Positions 52,734-61,919 of a DNA stretch of 64,000 nucleotides are shown here, in pieces. The translations under genes were made by a program, and so were the position numbers. The stretch is taken from positions 310,001 to 374,000 of the forward strand of contig JANQRH010000009.1 in NCBI GenBank assembly GCA_028284625.1, written 5' to 3'. The notes under the pieces were generated by a model, which saw only the letters and a list, made by a program, of their open reading frames with translations, made no database searches and was not told the DNA's origin. Each line of letters opens with the position of its first letter. Within the stretch, counting starts at the first letter, position 1. The DNA is from Afifellaceae bacterium (GTDB taxonomy: Bacteria; Pseudomonadota; Alphaproteobacteria; Rhizobiales; Afifellaceae).

Positions 52734-53912
52734 TTAAGCGTTGCGGAAGCGCGCCATCTCCGCGTCATGCGAGGCGAGATCGTCCGGTGCGCCGCCGATC
52801 CAATAGTTCGGGTTGGAAAACTTGGTGTCGACCTTGACGATATTGGCTTCCACCTGGGCGATCTTGTCTTCCGGCCAGCCCGCTTCATTGGCGTATTCCA
52901 GGCCGAGGTCGACGCGCGAGCCTGTATAGCCGCGGAAGATCGCAAGCTCCGCCGCGTAGGACCCGCCGAGGAACCAATCCATCGCCTTATAGATCTCGTC
53001 GACGTTTTCGCGCTCCGCCGCCTGCACCGGCATGAACGTGGCGTGCATCCAGTTGATGTGGAAGTCGCTGCAGGTGGCGTATTCGATGTCGAGCCCCTTG
53101 GACTTGGCTTCCTTCACCGCCGGCTCCCAGCAGCGCTGCACCAGCACTTCACCGTTGACGAAATTGGCGACCTGCTCGTCATAGGTCTTCCACAGCGTGC
53201 GGAACTGGCCGGCCTGCTTGCGCTCGATCAGGAAATCGGTCGCAATCTTCACCTCCGCGGCAGTCATGTTGGCGGGATCTGCGATGTCGGCGAGGCCGCG
53301 GTGTTTCAAGTACATCCCGCCGATCATCAGCGCGATAAAGTCGCCGTCGAGGGCGGTCTGGCCGAGCGTCTCTTCGCTGTTCAGCAGGAGGTCCCAATCG
53401 AGTGCCTCCGGCGGGCGCGGCAGGCCGAGCTTCTCAGGGAAGTAGCCGAAGCTGTCGGCGTTGTAATAGAGCGGAATGCTCCAGTCCTTGTCCCCACCCT
53501 GATAGAGCACCGGGCTCCGCTTCACGGTGTCGGCGATGCCGCCATAATTGGTGAGCTTGCCGGTATCGAGTTCGGCGACCGCACCCTGCTCAACGAGGTT
53601 CTTCTGAACGCCGGCCAGCGTGTTGATCAGGTCGAAGCGCTCGCCGGCTTCGTTGACTAGGATTTCGTTGTAGAGCGCGCCAACGTCATCGACGTGGAAC
53701 GGCGTGAATTCCATTTTGAGGCCGGTCTCGGCCTCAAAGAGGCTCCAATCCTCCAGCGCAACGGTCGGCCCACCCATCATCCGGATCGTTCCGGTTTCCG
53801 CCTTGGCTCGTCCTATCAGGCCCGGCGCCGCAAGCACTGCTGCGCCCGCCGTCAAGCCCTTCATCATTGTCCGGCGGGAAACGCCCGCGCTTCCGGTCTT
53901 CGCTTTGGCCAT
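52734..53912 (-). CDS. ABC transporter substrate-binding protein (PotD-like, Tat-exported)
   Basis: 392 residues from ATG 53912 (GGGAG upstream). A twin-arginine signal is clear (SRRTMMKGLTAGAAVLAAPG, cleavage near AKAE-TG). The mature part (MEFTPFHVDDVGALYNEIL; DWSIPLYYNADSFGYFPEKL) is the spermidine/putrescine-type binding protein fold. The ligand is unknown; the typical polyamine-binding pattern cannot be confirmed by eye, and the amide-type enzyme in the operon hints at another ligand. It follows the ATPase gene by 37 bp. Confidence 0.9.
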   Translation of the reverse strand: MAKAKTGSAGVSRRTMMKGLTAGAAVLAAPGLIGRAKAETGTIRMMGGPTVALEDWSLFEAETGLKMEFTPFHVDDVGALYNEILVNEAGERFDLINTLAGVQKNLVEQGAVAELDTGKLTNYGGIADTVKRSPVLYQGGDKDWSIPLYYNADSFGYFPEKLGLPRPPEALDWDLLLNSEETLGQTALDGDFIALMIGGMYLKHRGLADIADPANMTAAEVKIATDFLIERKQAGQFRTLWKTYDEQVANFVNGEVLVQRCWEPAVKEAKSKGLDIEYATCSDFHINWMHATFMPVQAAERENVDEIYKAMDWFLGGSYAAELAIFRGYTGSRVDLGLEYANEAGWPEDKIAQVEANIVKVDTKFSNPNYWIGGAPDDLASHDAEMARFRNA

Positions 53913-53949
53913 GTCTCTGCTCCCTGTTTTTGCTCTGATGCCGGATTGG

Positions 53950-55089
53950 TCAGGCGGCATCGTCCTGCTCAAGCCCCACGACGCAGTCGATTGCGCGGAA
54001 ACGGATGCTGCCTCCCGCGAGCGCCGCGGTTTCGGTGTCCCAGCGGCGCACGATCAGCTCGCCGACGGGGCTCTCGGCGGAGATGTCGTGGTACTTTCCC
54101 TTGTAGATCGCGGTGCCGGCCTGGGCCGGGATGGCGTTCTCGTCTTCGCCGGCCATGTCGCCGAAGCGCATGCGCTCAGCCCGGATGGCGGCGAATGCGC
54201 GGGTGCCGGGCTGTGCGTTGTCAGCTCCGCCAACGGGCCGGCCGCGGATTTCGGTTTCGCCGACGCGGATTGTGACCCGGTCGGGTTCAACAATTGTGAC
54301 CGTGCCTTGCAGCACGTTCTCCACGCCCATGAAGCGCGCGGCGAAACGTGTGATTGGGCTTTCGAACAGCGATTCCGGATCGGCGATCTGCTCAATGGCG
54401 CCTTCGCGCATCAGGACGATGCGATCACTCATGGTGATCGCTTCCTCCTGACTGTGCGTGACGAGAATGAACGTGCCACCGGTCTTCCGGCGGATTTCGA
54501 TCAGCTCCACCTGCATGTCGAGGCGCAGGCGCTCATCGAGCGCGCCGAGCGGCTCGTCGAGCAGAAGCACGTCCGGCTCAGTCGCCAGCGAACGCGCCAG
54601 CGCCACGCGCTGCTTTTCGCCACCGGAGAGCTGATGGATGCGGCGGTCATGCTTGTCGTCCAGGCGCACGAGAGTCAGCGCGGCCTCGGCGCGCTTGCGG
54701 CGCTCGTCGCGCGGGACCTTCCTGATCTTCAGCCCATAAGCGACGTTCTCGCCCACGCTCATGTGAGGAAAGAGCGCGTAATTCTGAAAGACGGTGGAGA
54801 CGTTCCGCAGGTTGGGCGGTAATCCGACGATGTCGGCGCCGTGGAGCATCATGCGGGCGACCGATCGCGGATGCTCCAGGCCGGCAATCACGCGCAGAAG
54901 CGTCGACTTGCCTGAGCCGGAGGGGCCGAGGATGGTCAGGAATTCGCCTCGCGGGACGGTGAGCGAGACGTCGTTCAGCGCCGGCGTGCCGGAATAATCA
55001 TGGGAGGCGTGCGCGATGTCGAGGATCGGGGCGTCGTCGGCCGAAGGGGGTGTCGCGGTTGGCGACGGGATCGGGTGAGATGCGCCCAT
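53950..55089 (-). CDS. ABC transporter ATP-binding protein (PotA-like)
   Basis: 379 residues from ATG 55089 (TTG 55104 is also possible). Walker [10 protein letters not shown], signature [15 protein letters not shown], Walker [17 protein letters not shown], and a C-terminal TOBE-type regulatory domain ([13 protein letters not shown]). It is the first gene of the operon potA-potD-potB-potC-dimethylformamidase-like. The 30-residue leader before the ATPase fold is Pro/Ser-rich. A LacI-type palindrome lies 56 bp upstream of its start. Confidence 0.93.
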   Translation of the reverse strand: MGASHPIPSPTATPPSADDAPILDIAHASHDYSGTPALNDVSLTVPRGEFLTILGPSGSGKSTLLRVIAGLEHPRSVARMMLHGADIVGLPPNLRNVSTVFQNYALFPHMSVGENVAYGLKIRKVPRDERRKRAEAALTLVRLDDKHDRRIHQLSGGEKQRVALARSLATEPDVLLLDEPLGALDERLRLDMQVELIEIRRKTGGTFILVTHSQEEAITMSDRIVLMREGAIEQIADPESLFESPITRFAARFMGVENVLQGTVTIVEPDRVTIRVGETEIRGRPVGGADNAQPGTRAFAAIRAERMRFGDMAGEDENAIPAQAGTAIYKGKYHDISAESPVGELIVRRWDTETAALAGGSIRFRAIDCVVGLEQDDAA

Positions 55090-55144
55090 GGCCTCGTTCA
55101 GCAATCCGCCTTATCCCTCTGCGACTTCCCTCGTCGGCGCTTAG

Positions 55145-55156
55145 TTTATCGTTAAA
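55145..55156. promoter_or_regulatory. LacI-type operator candidate upstream of potA-like gene
   Basis: TTTATCGTTAAA matches 11 of 12 bases of the perfect palindrome TTTAACGTTAAA at 61764. The central CG and AT-rich arms are the usual form of LacI-family operators. It lies between the lacI-type gene and the Pot operon in otherwise GC-rich DNA. Confidence 0.6.
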
Positions 55157-55258
55157 TTTGATGCCGATATTAGGCGGTGTCCGGACCATGTCAAGGTTCA
55201 GCCGGTGCGAGACTCGACAGGAGCGGCGTGAAGTCGCGGGCGGGGCTTGCGGAGGTGC

Positions 55259-56317
55259 CTAAGCGGTGCGGACCGTCTCGCCGGGGGCGATTTCAACGGG
55301 AAGCGCGCGGCGTGCCTCTTCGAAACGGCCGGTCTCCACGCGGGAGAGGAGGCCGTGGGCGACGGCCTCGCCAAGCGCGTAGGCCGGCGAGGAGACGCTG
55401 GAGATCAGCGGCTTGGAAAAGCGCCGGAAGGGGAAGGCGTTGAAGCCGGTCACCATCAACTGGTCGGGAACGGCAATGCCGCGCTCGGCTGCTGCATGAA
55501 TCGCGGCGATGCCGATCTGATCGTTGCCGCCGATCACGGCATCCGGCACGCCGTTCTCGTCAAACCAGGCGAGGACGGCGTGGATGATCTCGGTGAAGTC
55601 GTTCTCGTTGCACCGGACGGTTGCCACCGTTGCGCCACCGGCAGCCGCCGCGGCGCGTACACCGGCTTCGCGTCGTTCGATCGCCGGCCAGTCGGTGTCG
55701 GTCGCGGCAAACAGGAAACGGCGCGCACCGGCGGCGATCAGTCCCTCGGCGATGATCCGCCCGCCGGCTTCGTCATCCTGGATGAAACAGCACGAATCCG
55801 GCAGGTCGGCGACGTCGTCCTGGATCACAGCGAGCGGATGGTGGAGGCGTCCTAGCAATCCGTAGATCTCTTCTCGGAGATCGCGAGGACCGGAGGCGAA
55901 CACGGCGAGCGCGTCGACATTGGCGACCCGGGTGACGGTCGTGCGCAGCGCGTCGAGGTCTGGCACGCCATTGACCATCAGTCCGTAGCCGGCCTTGGCC
56001 AGTTCGTTGCTCATGCCGGCGGCGATCTCGGTGGCATAGGGGTCGTCGAGGAAGCGGCGGTCGGGGCGAACGATGGTGAGGCCGATGGAATATTCGCGCT
56101 GCATGCGCAGGCTTCTGCCGGAGCGCTGCGGGCGGTAGCCGAGCTCGTCGATGGTGGCGTGGATGCGCGCGCGCGTCTCTTCCGAGACCCGTGCCGTCCG
56201 CTGGTTGATGACGTTGGAGACGGTCATCATGGAGACGCCCGCGCGCTCGGCGACGTCGCGGAGCGTTGGCGGACGCCGTCGCTTCTCGGCCGGCCGACTT
56301 GATTTGGTGAGCGCCAT
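55259..56317 (-). CDS. LacI family transcriptional regulator
   Basis: 352 residues from ATG 56317; an in-frame GTG at 56344 would add nine residues. DNA-binding helix-turn-helix TLRDVAERAGVSMMTVSNVIN, then a periplasmic-binding-protein-like effector domain with the family's PDAVIGGNDQIGIAAIHAAAERG and DQLMVTGFNAFPFRR stretches. It follows hyuB closely (42 bp) and precedes the Pot operon. Palindromes of LacI-operator form stand before both the rraA-SDR-hyuA-hyuB-lacI operon and the Pot operon, so it probably represses both, including itself. Confidence 0.93.
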   Translation of the reverse strand: MALTKSSRPAEKRRRPPTLRDVAERAGVSMMTVSNVINQRTARVSEETRARIHATIDELGYRPQRSGRSLRMQREYSIGLTIVRPDRRFLDDPYATEIAAGMSNELAKAGYGLMVNGVPDLDALRTTVTRVANVDALAVFASGPRDLREEIYGLLGRLHHPLAVIQDDVADLPDSCCFIQDDEAGGRIIAEGLIAAGARRFLFAATDTDWPAIERREAGVRAAAAAGGATVATVRCNENDFTEIIHAVLAWFDENGVPDAVIGGNDQIGIAAIHAAAERGIAVPDQLMVTGFNAFPFRRFSKPLISSVSSPAYALGEAVAHGLLSRVETGRFEEARRALPVEIAPGETVRTA

Positions 56318-56359
56318 CGGTGTCTTCCGCGCCTCTGCTGCCACGCTCCCCGGAAGGAA

Positions 56360-58114
56360 TCAGCCCTCCGCGATCCGCGCCTTGCGTAGCAATGCCGTGT
56401 GCTCCGTGTCGAGTTGCAGCGCATCATCGAGGCTAACGGCGTAGACGGTTTCGGCCCGCTCGCGGCTTACCCAGCCTTCGCGAACGTCGTGGGCGACGCG
56501 TTCGGGATCGCGCTCTACCGGCGGGCCGTAGCCGCCGCCTCCGCAGCTGATCGACACCATTGCCTCGTCGGGCCCGATCACCACTTCAGCGCATCCCGGC
56601 ACCGGCTCCAGGGTGCCATCGGGAGTCTTGCGGAACTGCGACGACGGCCCGCCGGAGAGCCCACCGCGGGCGCCGGAGGCGGGGTTCTGATTACCGTCGC
56701 TGACATAGGCGACAGTCATCTCGCAGCCGAGCGGCGAGAACTCCGAATAGGCGCCGAGCGCGCCGCGAAGCCGCCCCGCGCCCTCCGTGTCGGGCATGAG
56801 CCGCCGGCTGTGAACGAGGATCGGATGACGCAGCTCGTCGATCTCCATGGAATCCTGGAAGCACATACCGGCATTGCCGACATGCAGGATCGTGAGCCAG
56901 CCGTCCGTCGTCGGCGTGCCGGCACCGCCGGTGCAGCCAAGATAGACCTCGTTGACGAAGGGCTCGCCGTCATGGATGCCGGAGATCACGCCCGATGATG
57001 GTGGGATCACTGCGCCGGTCTCCGCCATCCCGAGCCCGTCGGCAAGATCGGCGATGGCGCATTGCACCGGGTTCGACACGCGGTCAGCGAGGTTGGTCGT
57101 GGCGACCGAGCATGACGTCGGGTGGCGCGGCCGGCCGACGCAGCAATTGTCGCGGAGATGCACCTTGATGCGCCGGAAGCTGCCCTCGTTCTTGGGCACG
57201 GTGTGGTCGATGGAGTTGAAGATGCCGACCATGGGCGCGGAGTGGGCGCAACCCTCCGACAGGTTGATGCCGTTCTCCATGCAATCCGGATTGTCGCGGA
57301 GGTCGACCTCGATCATCGCGTCGCCGGGCCGCACGTCCACTTTGACTTTGATCTCCACGCCGTCGTCCGGCGTTCCGGGGAAAGGATCATGGCGACTTGA
57401 GCGGGAGAGCGTGCCGCCGGGCATAGCGCGGATGACCTCCATCATCCGCTCCTCCGAATAGTCGAACCAGTCGTGGGCGTAGGCTTCCAGGGTGTCCCAA
57501 CCGATCTCGCGCCCCAGCGCCAATATCTCGCGCTCGCCGACGCGGGCCGCACCGAGTGTGGCGAGGTAGTCGCCCCACCATTGATCCGGCACGCGAATGC
57601 GCATGCGGCACATGCGCACGATGTCCATGTTGTGCTCGTAGTCGGACTGGATCTTCACCGCCGGAAAGATGAGCGCGCCTTCCTCATAGACGTCCTTGGC
57701 GGAGCCCATGTAGGTGGTCGGCAGCGAGTTGCCGCAATCGGCCTGATGACCTTTGGCCAGCACCGTGAAACGGTGAACGCCGTCGTCATCGATCACCGGC
57801 ACAAGGATCGAATGATCGGCCGGATGCGTGCATCCGTGATAGGGCGAATTGTGCAGGAACGCATCGCCGCGTTTCAGCTTTGGATGGTTCTCCGTCATGG
57901 TCCGGCACATGATCTCCGGCCCGCGCAGAACATGGATGGGTAGGCTGTCGGAGGCGGTCAGAAGCTCGTGCTTCGCTGTCAGGATCACACACGAGAAGTC
58001 GCGCGCGATGGTCAGGATGCCGGAACGACCGGTGCGGTGAAGGGTGTTCGCCATCTTGTGGGCGATGCCTTCGAACCGCGCTGTCAGCACAGCCATGCGC
58101 ACCCCGCTTGTCAT
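56360..58114 (-). CDS. hyuB: Hydantoinase B/oxoprolinase family protein (HyuB)
   Basis: 584 residues of the hydantoinase B/acetone carboxylase alpha family. Typical segments: GRSGILTIARDFSCVILT near the N terminus, GDAFLHNSPYHGCTHPADHSILVPV, and the C-terminal SCGGGGYGPPVERDPERVAHDVREGWVS region (split: GGGGYGPP is the core). With HyuA it forms an ATP-dependent ring-opening or carboxylating complex (N-methylhydantoinase, 5-oxoprolinase or related). The start overlaps the hyuA stop (ATGA), so the subunits are coupled. Confidence 0.92.
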   Translation of the reverse strand: MTSGVRMAVLTARFEGIAHKMANTLHRTGRSGILTIARDFSCVILTAKHELLTASDSLPIHVLRGPEIMCRTMTENHPKLKRGDAFLHNSPYHGCTHPADHSILVPVIDDDGVHRFTVLAKGHQADCGNSLPTTYMGSAKDVYEEGALIFPAVKIQSDYEHNMDIVRMCRMRIRVPDQWWGDYLATLGAARVGEREILALGREIGWDTLEAYAHDWFDYSEERMMEVIRAMPGGTLSRSSRHDPFPGTPDDGVEIKVKVDVRPGDAMIEVDLRDNPDCMENGINLSEGCAHSAPMVGIFNSIDHTVPKNEGSFRRIKVHLRDNCCVGRPRHPTSCSVATTNLADRVSNPVQCAIADLADGLGMAETGAVIPPSSGVISGIHDGEPFVNEVYLGCTGGAGTPTTDGWLTILHVGNAGMCFQDSMEIDELRHPILVHSRRLMPDTEGAGRLRGALGAYSEFSPLGCEMTVAYVSDGNQNPASGARGGLSGGPSSQFRKTPDGTLEPVPGCAEVVIGPDEAMVSISCGGGGYGPPVERDPERVAHDVREGWVSRERAETVYAVSLDDALQLDTEHTALLRKARIAEG

Positions 58115-60219
58115 AAGGAAACTCCCTGGCGGTTGGTGCCAAGATCGGCGACGAGCGTGCCCATCGCGTCGCGGCGCGCGGTGACGCCGGGGTCGATCAC
58201 AACGGAGGTGAACGCAGATTCCACGATGGCCGGCCCGGTGATTGCGTCAGCCTCCGCCAGCGCCTCAAAGCGATGGATGGCCGCGTCGGTCCAGCCGATG
58301 CCGGGGAAGTAGACGGGACGCTTGGCGATGGCTTCAGCGGCTGGAATGTCGGCGTGGATGCGACCCGGCTTCGACGCGCCGATCTTGCAGCGCACCGTCG
58401 CGATCCATCCCACCGTCTCAATGGCCGAGCCTGGATCCGACACGGCGAAGATCTCCTGATGGGTCTTGTGGAAGTCCTCCACAAGCGCGGCCACGTCTTC
58501 GTCGGAGCGAAAGCGGCTGGCGCGCAGCGGCACTTCGATCTCCCATGCCTGGTCGGGATATCGCGCTTCCGTCACCCAATCGATCTCAACGCGAGACGGA
58601 TCGATGCCGGTGGACTCAGCGAAGGCGCGGCACTGGCCTTCGAGTTTCTCGAGCACGGCGTTGGCGCCGTCGCGATCGAAGGAACGGCTGTCGGTGTAGA
58701 ACATCGCCTGGTGGTGGGCGACGAGGTCGGAGACGAGCGCACCGGCTGCTGCGAGCACAGCGCCGGTCTCCGGGACAAGGACGGTCCGGCAGCCGAGGCG
58801 CCGGCCGATAGCGACGCAATTGATGCCGGCCGCACCGCCGCCCGCGACATAGGCGGCGTCGGCCGGGTCGATGCCCTGGTTCACGGTGATCGCCATGATC
58901 GCCTGGACCATATTCTCCGTCGCAAGCCCGACGATGGCCGCGGCAGCATCCTCCACGCTCATGCTAAGCGGTTCGGCCACGTCGCGGCTCACCGCCGCGC
59001 GGGCGGCTTCGGCATCAAGATGCATGCGCCCGCCAAGGAAGAAGTCGGCATCGATGTAGCCAAGAACGATTGAGGCGTCGGTGACGGTGGGTCGCGTCCC
59101 GCCTTGCCCGTATGCCGCCGGGCCGGGCATGGCGCCGGCGCTTTGCGGCCCGGCATGGTGGAGGCCGCCTGAATCCACCCAGGCGATGGACCCGCCGCCG
59201 GCGCCAATTGAGCGCGTGTCGGCAGACGGCATGCCGGTCATGTGACTGGAGAGCGGGCGGCCGAGCCAGGTCTCGCGGGTGCGTGGAATCCGTCCGGCGC
59301 GCACGACTGAGATGTCGAACGTGGTCCCGCCGGTGTCGCCGACGATCAGCGTGTCGGCAGCCGCGCCGGCATAGGCCTGTGCGCCGACCGGCGCCATTGA
59401 GGGACCCGAATTGATGAGATGCACAGGTGCGGCCGCCGTGTCGCCGGCGTCCATCACACCGCCCTGCGACGTGACGACAAGGAGACGTCCCTTGAAGCCG
59501 GAATCGGCGAGGCGGCTCTCCAGCCCGCTCATGTAGGCCCCCATCACCGGCTTCAGTGCGGCGTCGAGGCAGGTCGACATGGCGCGCCTATATTCGCGGA
59601 TCGACGGGTTGATGCGGTGGGAGAGCGTATAGGGCACGCCGGGCAGGTGTTCCTCGATAAGCCGGCCGATTGCGACCTCGTGATCGGCGCAAACGATCGA
59701 CCAGAAGAGACAAACGCCGACCGCCTCGACCTCCAGCGCTTTCAGCCGCGAAAGGACGTCGACCACCGTAGCCTCGTCGAGCGCCTTGTGAACTGAACCG
59801 TCACGCAGGACTCTCTCCGGCACCTCGAAGGTCAGCGCCTTCGGCACGAAAGGCTCGGGGTAGGGGATGGTGAAGTTGAACGCGTCCTGGCGGCCGCCCT
59901 CGCGGAACACCAGGGTGTCGGGGTGACCTTCCGTGGTGAGGAAGGCGGTCTTGGCGGTCCGTCCAGTGACGATGGCGTTGATGGCGTGTGTAGTGCCGTG
60001 GATCATCATCTCGGATCGTCCGAGCAGCGATCGGAGGCTCTCGCCATGCGCGTCGGCGGCAACCTTCAGCGCATTCAAGACGCCCTCCGCCGGGTCGTGC
60101 GCGGTGGTGGAGGCCTTGTAGATTTCGATTGATCCGTCCGGCGCGCCGACGATCAGGTCGGTGAAGGTGCCGCCGGTGTCGACGGCGAGGCGCAGCGCGG
60201 GCTTGTGTGTTTCGTTCAA
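58111..60219 (-). CDS. hyuA: Hydantoinase/oxoprolinase family protein (HyuA)
   Basis: 702 residues with the ASKHA-type ATPase start RLAVDTGGTFTDLIVGAPDG, a second phosphate loop (VGDTGGTTFDISVVRAG) and GAGGGSIAWVDSGG, as in N-methylhydantoinase and acetophenone/acetone carboxylase beta subunits. It activates the substrate with ATP for HyuB. Upstream, 25 bp away, is an SDR gene, then rraA. Hydantoinase, oxoprolinase and carboxylase members cannot be separated by eye, so the substrate stays open. Confidence 0.92.
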   Translation of the reverse strand: MNETHKPALRLAVDTGGTFTDLIVGAPDGSIEIYKASTTAHDPAEGVLNALKVAADAHGESLRSLLGRSEMMIHGTTHAINAIVTGRTAKTAFLTTEGHPDTLVFREGGRQDAFNFTIPYPEPFVPKALTFEVPERVLRDGSVHKALDEATVVDVLSRLKALEVEAVGVCLFWSIVCADHEVAIGRLIEEHLPGVPYTLSHRINPSIREYRRAMSTCLDAALKPVMGAYMSGLESRLADSGFKGRLLVVTSQGGVMDAGDTAAAPVHLINSGPSMAPVGAQAYAGAAADTLIVGDTGGTTFDISVVRAGRIPRTRETWLGRPLSSHMTGMPSADTRSIGAGGGSIAWVDSGGLHHAGPQSAGAMPGPAAYGQGGTRPTVTDASIVLGYIDADFFLGGRMHLDAEAARAAVSRDVAEPLSMSVEDAAAAIVGLATENMVQAIMAITVNQGIDPADAAYVAGGGAAGINCVAIGRRLGCRTVLVPETGAVLAAAGALVSDLVAHHQAMFYTDSRSFDRDGANAVLEKLEGQCRAFAESTGIDPSRVEIDWVTEARYPDQAWEIEVPLRASRFRSDEDVAALVEDFHKTHQEIFAVSDPGSAIETVGWIATVRCKIGASKPGRIHADIPAAEAIAKRPVYFPGIGWTDAAIHRFEALAEADAITGPAIVESAFTSVVIDPGVTARRDAMGTLVADLGTNRQGVSL

Positions 60220-60244
60220 GTGCCGGGACCTCCGGGACGCTCAG

Positions 60245-61027
60245 TCAGAATGCGAGAATGTGGCCGCCGTCGACGACGAGTGTCGCGCCGGTCATGAAGC
60301 GTGATGCGTCGGAGGCGAGGTAGAGGATCGCGCCGTCGAAATCGTCGACCTGGCCGACCCGGCCGAGCGGGATTTCGGCGACCAGCGGACGGCTTTCCTC
60401 GCTGGCGAAGAACGCTGCGTTCATGCCCGTCACCACGTAGCCCGGCGCGAGATTGTTCACGCGAATGCCCGCTTCACCGAGCTCCAGCGCGAGCACGCGG
60501 GTGAGGTGCTCCACGCCGGCCTTGGCGACGGAATAGGCGGCCATCTCAGCCTTCGGCCGAAGCGCCAGAATGGAGGAGACATTGACGATGACGCCGCCAC
60601 GGCTCATCCGCTTCGCCGCCTCGCGCGCCAGCACGAACAGCGCGTCAAGATCGACGTCGAGAATCTCACGCCATTCGGCGAGCGAGAGGTCGGTGACCTT
60701 TGCGGCGCCTGAGATGCCCGCATTGTTGATCAGGACGGTGACAGGTCCGAGCGCCTCTTCCGCTTGGTCGAAAGCCTCGCCGATGCGCTCGTGGTCGCGG
60801 ACGTCGAAGGGAACGACTATCGCTTCCCCACCGTGCGCGGCGATACGCTCCGCCCGCTCCTCGAGCGCCTCGCGGCGACGACCGGCGAGCGCCACCTTGG
60901 CGCCGTTTGCGGCGAGCACTTCGGCGAAGCGCGCGCCAAGGCCACTGGATGCGCCGGTGACGAACGCCACTGCGCCTGCCATGTCGAAAATCGATTCCGC
61001 AGAAGGAGGAGGGGGCGTCTCAACCAT
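60245..61027 (-). CDS. Short-chain dehydrogenase/reductase (SDR)
   Basis: 260 residues of the classical SDR type: coenzyme motif TGASSGLGARFAE (about 24-36), NNAGISG, catalytic Ser in VNVSSILAL and YSVAK with Tyr and Lys, and the late VNNLAPGYVVTGM. It is an NAD(P)-dependent oxidoreductase of alcohols or ketones. The 15-residue leader is Pro/Ser-rich before the fold begins. It lies between rraA (57 bp) and hyuA (25 bp) in one operon, so its substrate is likely linked to theirs. Confidence 0.93.
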   Translation of the reverse strand: MVETPPPPSAESIFDMAGAVAFVTGASSGLGARFAEVLAANGAKVALAGRRREALEERAERIAAHGGEAIVVPFDVRDHERIGEAFDQAEEALGPVTVLINNAGISGAAKVTDLSLAEWREILDVDLDALFVLAREAAKRMSRGGVIVNVSSILALRPKAEMAAYSVAKAGVEHLTRVLALELGEAGIRVNNLAPGYVVTGMNAAFFASEESRPLVAEIPLGRVGQVDDFDGAILYLASDASRFMTGATLVVDGGHILAF

Positions 61028-61084
61028 GCTGGCCCCTCGCGCGCTCTTGTCGGGCGCGCGTGCCTCTATGGCAGCATCTGCCGC

Positions 61085-61741
61085 TCACAGGACTCCGTAC
61101 TTGGCATAAACGTCGGCAAGCCGCTTGCCGGCACGCAGCTCGTCGCGGGTGTGATTCTCCGCCGTCACCTTCTCCATGGCGAGGCGGAACGCCTCGTCGG
61201 CGATCGCCTGCGGCAGAACCACGACGCCGTCGATGTCGCCGAAGACGACATCGCCGCTATGCACCATGACCCCACCGCATTTGATCGGGCGGTCCATCTC
61301 GACCATGCGGCCGCGACCGCGGCTGTCGAGCGGACCAATGCCGCCGTGGAAGACGGGAAAGCCGAGCGTGCGAATTTTGCTCACGTCGCGCACCAGACCG
61401 TCCGTCACACAGCCGACAGCGCCACGCGCCATGGATGCCGTCGTCAGGAGTTCCCCCCACGGTGCGACGCGCTCTGTTGGGCCGTCACAGCCAAGGACGG
61501 CCACTTCGCCGTCCTTCAGATCGTCGATCAGCCGGATCTCCAGCTCGTAGGGATTCTCGCCGTCCTCCACGGAATACGTACTGACATAGGTGCCGGTGCG
61601 GGCCTGGCCCATCAGAACCAGCGCTTCATCGAGGGGACGTACGAACGGCCGCATGGCCTGGTTCGTGTAGCCCATGCCGTCCAGAACGTCGGACAGGACG
61701 GCGGTGTAGAGCGTTTTCCGCAGTTCGGAGGGTGAGATCAA
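61085..61741 (-). CDS. RraA family protein (4-hydroxy-4-methyl-2-oxoglutarate aldolase type)
   Basis: 218 residues with the family pattern GAVGCVTDGLVRDVSKI (Arg-Asp), GFPVFHGGIGP, IKCGGVMVHSGDVVFGDIDG and VVVLPQ. Members act as class II aldolases or oxaloacetate decarboxylases; RraA of E. coli instead inhibits RNase E, which is unlikely for a catabolic-operon member. It is the first gene of rraA-SDR-hyuA-hyuB-lacI, and a perfect LacI-type palindrome lies 22 bp before its ATG. Confidence 0.9.
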   Translation of the reverse strand: MISPSELRKTLYTAVLSDVLDGMGYTNQAMRPFVRPLDEALVLMGQARTGTYVSTYSVEDGENPYELEIRLIDDLKDGEVAVLGCDGPTERVAPWGELLTTASMARGAVGCVTDGLVRDVSKIRTLGFPVFHGGIGPLDSRGRGRMVEMDRPIKCGGVMVHSGDVVFGDIDGVVVLPQAIADEAFRLAMEKVTAENHTRDELRAGKRLADVYAKYGVL

Positions 61742-61763
61742 GGACTGAAGCCTCCACTAGAGC

Positions 61764-61775
61764 TTTAACGTTAAA
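61764..61775. promoter_or_regulatory. LacI-type operator upstream of rraA-SDR-hyuAB operon
   Basis: TTTAACGTTAAA is a perfect 12-bp palindrome with central CG, in GC-rich surroundings, 22 bp upstream of the rraA start. It is nearly identical to the site at 55145-55156. It is best read as the binding site of the LacI-family protein encoded in the same operon. Confidence 0.65.
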
Positions 61776-61919
61776 CACACGGCTCTCCGTGCGTCAATTG
61801 CAAATCCCAGCCGGTAATCCATCCGATGCCGGACCTCATTATTGCCTGCACGTCAGTGGGTTCTGCAACCGGGTTCAACGGCGTTTTCGACATTCCGGCA
61901 ACGGGCACGCCGTGGGAGC

